Assembly (NCBI RefSeq): GCF_011057975.1
Contig: NZ_CP049109.1
Location: 2,077,001 to 2,141,000 of the forward strand
Source of the DNA: Sphingosinithalassobacter tenebrarum
Lineage (GTDB): Bacteria; Pseudomonadota; Alphaproteobacteria; Sphingomonadales; Sphingomonadaceae
Direction: 5' to 3'
DNA: 64,000 nucleotides
Part shown: positions 59,131-64,000 of the stretch, one piece after another
Layout: the number at the start of each line of letters is the position of its first letter
Position numbering within the stretch: the stretch's first letter is position 1
Translations under genes and position numbers: made by a program
Notes under the pieces: model-generated
Seen by the model: only the letters and a program-made list of their open reading frames with translations
The model's database searches: none
Told to the model about the DNA's origin: nothing

Positions 59131-59991
59131 CTAGCCGCGTTTTGCCAAATCTATCGCGCCGTCCAACGGATCGCCAAGCGCATCGGAAAGGCGCGACACC
59201 GTTCGTTCGCGCAGCCAGGGACGCATCCGTTGGGAAAGCCCGCCGACCAATGCGCAGCGATTGGCGCCGCGCTGAAAAATGGTCTCGATAAAGCGTTCGA
59301 TATGCTGTGCCGCATCCTCGACGATCGAGCGCGCGATCGCGTCATCGGCCTCGGCATAGTCCATCACCACAGGCGCGAAGCTGGCGTAATCCCTGGGAGT
59401 GGCTTCATCCATCCAGCCGACCACGCTTGCCGTGTCATGGTCGAAACGGGCAGTGACCGCGCTGCTTAGCGGGGTGGATTTGGTCCGCCCGTCCAGTGCC
59501 CGCAAAGCATGCCGTACCGCGCTGAGGCCCAGCGCCGCGCCGCTTCCTTCGTCGGAGATCGGAAACCCATAGCCGCCGATGGTGAAGCTCCGGCCATCCT
59601 TGCGGACATGGGCGACGCTGCCGGTCCCGATGATGAGCACGGCGCCCTCGGCGCGACCGTTTGCGCCCAGATTGGCAATATAGGCGTCTGTTTCATACGC
59701 AACGGAAGCGAACGGGAAGTCGAATGCCCGCAATGCCTCCGACGCGCCCTGACGGCCATATCCCGCGACGCCGATTCCGGCATGCACCTCCGCGATTTGG
59801 GTGTCGTCCAGGCGCGCCTGCCGAATGGCCTGATACGCCGTTTCCGAGAGCGTTGCATAGAGTTCGGGGAATCCGATGCGGGTGTTCGCGGAACCGCCCG
59901 ATCCGGTTCCCAGAACGGTGCCGTCCTCGGCTGCGAGTCTGGCGCGGCAATTGCTACCTCCGGCGTCTATGCCCAGATAATACGCCATCAT
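59131..59991 (-). CDS. BadF/BadG-type ATPase, probable N-acetylglucosamine kinase
   Basis: A 286-residue sugar kinase of the ASKHA fold. The phosphate-1 loop YLGIDAGGSNCRARL is at the N terminus, IIGTGSVAHV is phosphate-2, and GGYGFPISDEGSGAALG is the BadF/BadG-family glucosamine-type stretch. It phosphorylates GlcNAc, glucosamine or a related sugar at O6. AAGGAA precedes two adjacent ATGs; the first overlaps the D-lactate dehydrogenase stop by 4 bases. It is the last gene of the nag-type operon, so it probably supplies GlcNAc-6-phosphate or a MurNAc-derived sugar to NagA. Confidence 0.88.
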   Translation of the reverse strand: MMAYYLGIDAGGSNCRARLAAEDGTVLGTGSGGSANTRIGFPELYATLSETAYQAIRQARLDDTQIAEVHAGIGVAGYGRQGASEALRAFDFPFASVAYETDAYIANLGANGRAEGAVLIIGTGSVAHVRKDGRSFTIGGYGFPISDEGSGAALGLSAVRHALRALDGRTKSTPLSSAVTARFDHDTASVVGWMDEATPRDYASFAPVVMDYAEADDAIARSIVEDAAQHIERFIETIFQRGANRCALVGGLSQRMRPWLRERTVSRLSDALGDPLDGAIDLAKRG

Positions 59992-61790
59992 GGTGTTCCT
60001 TCCGTCGAATGGCAGGAGATATTTTTGATTTCTGCCGGATCGGCCGGACAAGGACCGCCGGCACGCCAGGCGCGGTTTCGCGACGTTCCCCCCAGTCCGG
60101 GGTTGAGCTGGTTGCGGGGATCGAGCGCCTGGTAGAAGCGGGCCAGCGCGGGCTTCGCGACATATTGATGGCCGACATTGTGTTCGGCCGGATATTCGGC
60201 GCCGCGCGCATCCAGCCAAGCGCATAACTCACGCTTGAGCTTCGCTGCGTCGCTGCCCTTTCTGACGATATAGTCCTGGTGAAATACGTGGCAGAAGAAG
60301 TGCCCGTAACAAAGGGCGTGGATCACTTCGCCTTCGTGACCGGCCGGCAGCAACTGACTCCAGTCGCGCGCATTGCGGGGCAGCGCTACATCGAGCGCGA
60401 CGATATCCTCGACCTCGTCCTGATGGACGGCGCGAAAGCGGACTGCGGCACCGGCGACGACGAAGCGATGCAGAAACGCTTTCGATGCTTCGCGCGCACC
60501 ACATTCGAAAAAGGCGCCTTGGCCCTGCTCGAAGACCTTGGCCAGCAGCGCCCGTGTCTCGTTGGCGATGCTATCGGCTACCTTGAGGATAAGGTGATGT
60601 TCGAAACGGTCGCGATACTCGCGCATCCGCCGGGGAAGGGGGTCGGGCAGCAGCCTGCCGATCCCCTGCATCATGCGTTCGCTCGGCGCCTCGCCGAGCA
60701 AGGGCATACGGCTCGCCCACGCGTCGAGGCGCGCCTTTGCGGCGAACAGGGAGGGAAGGCGATCGGTGCCGAGCCGCTCGATGGTGAAGACCATGTCCCT
60801 GCCATAGTGGTCGGCCATGTCGAACGCGGTGCGGTGAATATATTCGCCCGAAATCGGCAGGATCGGAAACTCGCTCAGAATTGTCCGTCGGATCGTGTCG
60901 AGACGGCCCGGGTCGTTGGTACCGATATAGAAAGTGGAACTGTCCGCATCGCGATGGAAACTATCCAGGCGGACCGCGAAGACAATCGCTTTTCCCGCGC
61001 TTCCCGAAGCTTCGAACAGGCAACGCTCGTCGGCATTGAAGCGGGCGGGCCGGTCGCTGTCGACGTCTCGCACATGGTCGGCATAGCGGTGATCATGCGC
61101 GGTTCGCGTTGGCGGCATCTCGATGTCGGCATCGGTGAAATCGCCGCGTTCGAGCCGATCGAGCATTTCCTCGGGATCATCGCCAAGTGCGATGCCGAGG
61201 TGATTGACCAGGCGAAGCGTGCCATCCAGTTCGACGACGGCGAACAGGGCAAGCTGGGTATATGCCGGGCCGCGCTGGATCAGCGATCCGCCCGAATTGT
61301 TGCATACGCCGCCTACCACCGAGGCTCCGAAACAGGACGAACCGATCACCGAATGCGGTTCGCGGCCCAGCGGTCGCAATCGCTTCTCGAGCGCATGGAG
61401 AGTCGTGCCCGGCAGGCAGACCGCTTGTCGCCCGCCCTGGAGAAGATGAATGGTGGATATCCTGAGCGTGGATATGATGATCACGCCGCCGGGATACGCA
61501 TCCCCGTCCGGCGTCGATCCGCCGGTAAGGCCGGTATTGGCGGCTTGCAGGATGATCGAGCAGTCGGCGCGCACGCATATGCGGGCCACGTTCCACAACT
61601 CGACGAGACTTGCCGGTCGGATTACGGCAATCACCGCGCCGCTGCCGCTGCGATAGCCGTGGCGATAGCGCCGGGTGGCGGAATCTCCGGTAAGCACATG
61701 CCTGCGCCCCACGATCGCGCGGAGTCGTGCGATCAGAGTGTCGCGATCGGTGCCGTTCCCGGCCGCCTCGGAGAAGCGATTACTCGCCAT
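59988..61790 (-). CDS. dld: Quinone-dependent D-lactate dehydrogenase
   Basis: A 600-residue peripheral membrane flavoprotein of the E. coli Dld type, not the soluble GlcD type. FAD-binding QAANTGLTGGSTPDGD, CLPGTTLHALEKRLRPLGREPHSVIGSSCFGASVVGGVCNNSGG and the Dld-specific C-terminal VGHQYVAKPALARFYQALDPRNQLNPG are all clear. It oxidises D-lactate to pyruvate and reduces quinone. It starts inside the end of nagA (11-base overlap) and ends in the start of the kinase, so it is part of the amino-sugar operon. This fits N-acetylmuramic acid use, where an etherase releases D-lactate. Confidence 0.95.
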   Translation of the reverse strand: MASNRFSEAAGNGTDRDTLIARLRAIVGRRHVLTGDSATRRYRHGYRSGSGAVIAVIRPASLVELWNVARICVRADCSIILQAANTGLTGGSTPDGDAYPGGVIIISTLRISTIHLLQGGRQAVCLPGTTLHALEKRLRPLGREPHSVIGSSCFGASVVGGVCNNSGGSLIQRGPAYTQLALFAVVELDGTLRLVNHLGIALGDDPEEMLDRLERGDFTDADIEMPPTRTAHDHRYADHVRDVDSDRPARFNADERCLFEASGSAGKAIVFAVRLDSFHRDADSSTFYIGTNDPGRLDTIRRTILSEFPILPISGEYIHRTAFDMADHYGRDMVFTIERLGTDRLPSLFAAKARLDAWASRMPLLGEAPSERMMQGIGRLLPDPLPRRMREYRDRFEHHLILKVADSIANETRALLAKVFEQGQGAFFECGAREASKAFLHRFVVAGAAVRFRAVHQDEVEDIVALDVALPRNARDWSQLLPAGHEGEVIHALCYGHFFCHVFHQDYIVRKGSDAAKLKRELCAWLDARGAEYPAEHNVGHQYVAKPALARFYQALDPRNQLNPGLGGTSRNRAWRAGGPCPADPAEIKNISCHSTEGTP

Positions 61791-62931
61791 CTTCGCTAAG
61801 CTCGCCGGCAATCCAGCTCCGCTGCACGACCAGCCGGTCGTCGAGATGGACCAGATCGGCCTGGAGACCCGGCACGATGCGTCCCGTCTGTTGCGACAGG
61901 CCGAGGAAGGTCGCGGGGTTTCCGCTCGCCAGCCGCGAGGCGGCGACAATGTCCAGGCCGAGCAGGTTGACTGCATTACGGACCGCCTGCGCCATGCTCA
62001 GCGCCGATCCGGCGAGGGTTCCGTCGGCGCCCTTGCATACGCCGTCCTCGACCCGGATAGTCTGCCCCATAAGGCTGAATTGCTGCATTTGCCCGCCGAC
62101 CGGCGGCATCGCGTCCGTGACCAGCATCGCGCCGTCGAGCCCGCGCGCGGCAAGCGCGATCTTCACCGTCGCCGGATGGACGTGATGGCCATCGACGATG
62201 ATTCCGAAATGCGTATCCCGGTTTTCGAGGGCTGCGCCGACCATGCCCGGTTCGCGCGCCTGAAGCTGATTCATCGCATTGAAAAGATGTGTGAAACCGG
62301 CAAGTCCTTGATCAAGGGCGCTGCGGGTTTCGCGATAGTCCGCCAGGCTGTGCCCGGCGCACACCCTGATGCCTGCGTCGGTCAGCTTGCCGATCGCGCC
62401 CGGCGCCGCGAGCTCGGGGGCCAGGGTCACGATCCGGCGCCCGAGCGTGGGAGCTGTGAGCAGGGCAATCGCGGACTCATCCAGTTGGGTGAATTTCTCG
62501 GCGAGATGGATGCCCTTCTTGCCGGGGTTGAGATGCGGCCCTTCGACATGCAGCCCCAACAGGCCGGGCACTTTCGCCTCGATCGCCTGCTCGGTAGCCG
62601 AGATCGCAGCGGCGACGACGGGCCGGTCGTCGCTGATCAGGGTCGGCATGATCCCTGTCGTGCCGAACCGCCGGTGCGCACGCGCGATCGCGTCTATTCC
62701 CGCAACGGTGGGCTGATCGTTCAACAGCACGTCGCCGCCGCCATTGACCTGCGTGTCGATAAAGCCGGGCAACAGCCAGCCGCCGCCCAAATCGCATCGC
62801 GTATGAGCGGCGGGCACGTCCGCGACCGGAACGAGGCCGCCAATGCGACCGTCGGCGATCAGAAGGGCGTGATCGGAGACAACTGCGTCGGGAAGGACGA
62901 TGCTTGCGCCAAGCAGGGCGGCGGTTTTCAT
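61780..62931 (-). CDS. nagA: N-acetylglucosamine-6-phosphate deacetylase
   Basis: A 383-residue amidohydrolase that removes acetate from GlcNAc-6-phosphate. GFIDTQVNGGGDVLLND replaces the usual HxH with a Q/N pair normal for NagA. HVEGPHLNPGKKGIH holds the metal Glu, AGHSLADYRE and FTHLFNAMNQL hold the His ligands, and MLVTDAMPPVGG holds the catalytic Asp. It overlaps the upstream deaminase gene by 4 bases. The product is glucosamine-6-phosphate for that enzyme. Confidence 0.97.
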   Translation of the reverse strand: MKTAALLGASIVLPDAVVSDHALLIADGRIGGLVPVADVPAAHTRCDLGGGWLLPGFIDTQVNGGGDVLLNDQPTVAGIDAIARAHRRFGTTGIMPTLISDDRPVVAAAISATEQAIEAKVPGLLGLHVEGPHLNPGKKGIHLAEKFTQLDESAIALLTAPTLGRRIVTLAPELAAPGAIGKLTDAGIRVCAGHSLADYRETRSALDQGLAGFTHLFNAMNQLQAREPGMVGAALENRDTHFGIIVDGHHVHPATVKIALAARGLDGAMLVTDAMPPVGGQMQQFSLMGQTIRVEDGVCKGADGTLAGSALSMAQAVRNAVNLLGLDIVAASRLASGNPATFLGLSQQTGRIVPGLQADLVHLDDRLVVQRSWIAGELSEDGE

Positions 62932-63992
62932 AAAGTGCGCGTGACCTTCCGCAGGTGAGGCGGCTGATCGGGATTGCGATGCCGCATCACGGCTATTCTG
63001 TTGGCCAGTGGATAGAAGCTCAGGATGGAAGCGATGGCGCCGAGCGCCGGATGGCGCGCGTCCACCGTGGGCAGCCTGAAGTCGGCCAGGGCGATATCCT
63101 CGGCCATTCCCGATGCGATGATCCGGGTTTCGCGCTGATGAAAATCGGAAAGCCTGTCGGACAGCCCCGCGCGCGCCGCGTCCACGGGGCCGATCACCAG
63201 AACGGTATCGCCGCGGCCAACCAGCGTCATGGGGCCGTGTGCCACTTCGGCAATGCTGAAGGCTTCGGCATGCAACCCGGCCGCTTCCTTGAATTTCAGC
63301 GCTGCCTCACCCGCGATCGGGAGGGTCAGGCCACGCCCGAGAACCAGCAGGCTTTCCGTTTCGGCGAGCAGCGGCGCGGCCGACGCCCAATCCGCGTCCC
63401 GGGCGCGTCGCAACAGATCGCCGATCGTTTGCAGTTCGTCGAGCAGCAGGTGATCCTGGGTCCACTCGGCGATCAGATGCGCGATCGCGACAAGCGTGCA
63501 AACGAAGCTTTTGGTAGCGGCGACGCTCTCTTCCTTCCCGGCATGCACCGGAACCACCCAGTCGGAAAGCGCGGCCAGCGGCGATTCGACGTCGTTGACC
63601 ACCGCGATGATCATTGCGCCCTGTCGGGCTGCATCTTCGGCTGCGGCGATCAGATCGGGACTGCGGCCCGATTGCGAGACCACGATAAGCGGGATGTCGC
63701 AGAATTTGGGCGAGGTAGTGCGATAGAGCGAGCCGATCGATGGTGCATGGCTAAGCGTCGGCGGCCCGCCGCGGGTTTCGGTCAGCACCTTGGCGAAGCC
63801 CGCTGCCTGATCCGAACTGCCGCGCGCAAGCGTCGCCATGAAGTCGGGGTCGAGCGCACGAAGCCTTTTGCCGAGCGCGCGCATCAAATCCGCATTCGCG
63901 GCGATCTGTGCCTCGCACCTTTCAGGGCTTTCCGCTGCCTCGCTAAGCATCAGCGATGATTGTCGATCCAATGAGTCTGTCTCGCTTGCCAT
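62928..63992 (-). CDS. SIS-domain glucosamine-6-phosphate deaminase (NagB-II type)
   Basis: A 354-residue protein made of two SIS domains, like the isomerase half of GlmS but without its glutaminase half. ARGSSDQAAGFAK, VVSQSGRSPDLIAAAEDAARQG and HAGKEESVAATKSFVCT are in the first domain, VLGRGLTLPIAGEAALKFKEAAG and AEVAHGPMTLV in the second. Such proteins convert glucosamine-6-phosphate to fructose-6-phosphate and ammonia. The MurQ etherase signature (GAGTSGR) is absent. It is complete, with the ATG 8 bases from the window edge, and is the first visible gene of the operon; a regulator or transporter may lie beyond. Confidence 0.93.
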   Translation of the reverse strand: MASETDSLDRQSSLMLSEAAESPERCEAQIAANADLMRALGKRLRALDPDFMATLARGSSDQAAGFAKVLTETRGGPPTLSHAPSIGSLYRTTSPKFCDIPLIVVSQSGRSPDLIAAAEDAARQGAMIIAVVNDVESPLAALSDWVVPVHAGKEESVAATKSFVCTLVAIAHLIAEWTQDHLLLDELQTIGDLLRRARDADWASAAPLLAETESLLVLGRGLTLPIAGEAALKFKEAAGLHAEAFSIAEVAHGPMTLVGRGDTVLVIGPVDAARAGLSDRLSDFHQRETRIIASGMAEDIALADFRLPTVDARHPALGAIASILSFYPLANRIAVMRHRNPDQPPHLRKVTRTL

Positions 63993-64000
63993 GCGTTTCT

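Noticed and set aside
62928..63992. SIS protein as the MurNAc-6-phosphate etherase MurQ
   Set aside because: It has two GlmS-like SIS domains and lacks the MurQ signature; NagB-II fits better.
1..64000. tRNA, rRNA, CRISPR, insertion sequence or prophage genes
   Set aside because: Looked for on both strands; no cloverleaf, spacer-repeat array, transposase, integrase or phage structural protein was recognised.

Overview
The window is high-GC, gene-dense DNA, most likely from an alphaproteobacterium of the order Sphingomonadales. The evidence is a TamA/TamB outer-membrane pair, a TonB receptor beside a TPR-sulfotransferase, short genes coupled by ATGA overlaps, and intergenic palindromes of the CTTCGACAAGCTCAG and CCCTGAACTTGTTTCAGGG types. 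No rRNA, tRNA, CRISPR array, transposase or prophage was seen, and the region reads as ordinary chromosome specialised in catabolism. Genus cannot be fixed from the sequence alone.

0-13 kb: a cut-off SH3-domain protein; a repeat-bearing gap; a thiolase; a small membrane protein overlapping an orphan prepilin peptidase; a probable small RNA on the minus strand; a MarR regulator; a YihY-type membrane protein; the coupled tamA-tamB pair; and a Baeyer-Villiger-type flavin monooxygenase convergent with a stand-alone Rieske protein.

13-25 kb: amino-acid catabolism. hmgA and hppD degrade tyrosine, and a secreted S9 peptidase lies upstream. A five-gene, fully overlapping operon follows. In transcription order it encodes a DUF1338/HglS-type 2-oxoadipate dioxygenase, a D-2-hydroxyglutarate-dehydrogenase-type flavoprotein, a class III aminotransferase, AstA and AstD. 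A divergent LysR gene faces it. This mixes the end of the 2-oxoadipate route of lysine catabolism with half of the arginine succinyltransferase pathway and may be an undescribed route.

25-45 kb: an apparent regulon for N-methylated compounds. It holds two Rieske oxygenases, two PYROXD2-like flavoproteins, two APC permeases, a secreted amidohydrolase, a complete heterotetrameric sarcosine oxidase (soxBDAG), a TPR-sulfotransferase, a TonB receptor and a BetI-like TetR regulator. The same 16-bp imperfect palindrome (about TTAGACA-NN-TGTCTAA) lies upstream of each divergent unit and of the TonB receptor, with a weaker copy upstream of the S9 peptidase. I infer that the TetR protein binds it and that these genes import and demethylate one class of substrate, whose identity is unknown.

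45-57 kb: a dihydrolipoamide-dehydrogenase-like flavoprotein and a Sad-type succinate semialdehyde dehydrogenase, a degenerate metallo-beta-lactamase-like protein, and a coupled beta-oxidation operon (acyl-CoA dehydrogenase, thiolase, FadJ-type bifunctional protein, acetyl-CoA hydrolase/transferase).

57-64 kb: a secreted DUF3604 protein, then a fully overlapping amino-sugar operon (SIS-type glucosamine-6-phosphate deaminase, nagA, quinone-dependent D-lactate dehydrogenase, BadF-type kinase). The D-lactate dehydrogenase makes sense if the true substrate includes N-acetylmuramic acid, a lactyl ether of GlcNAc.
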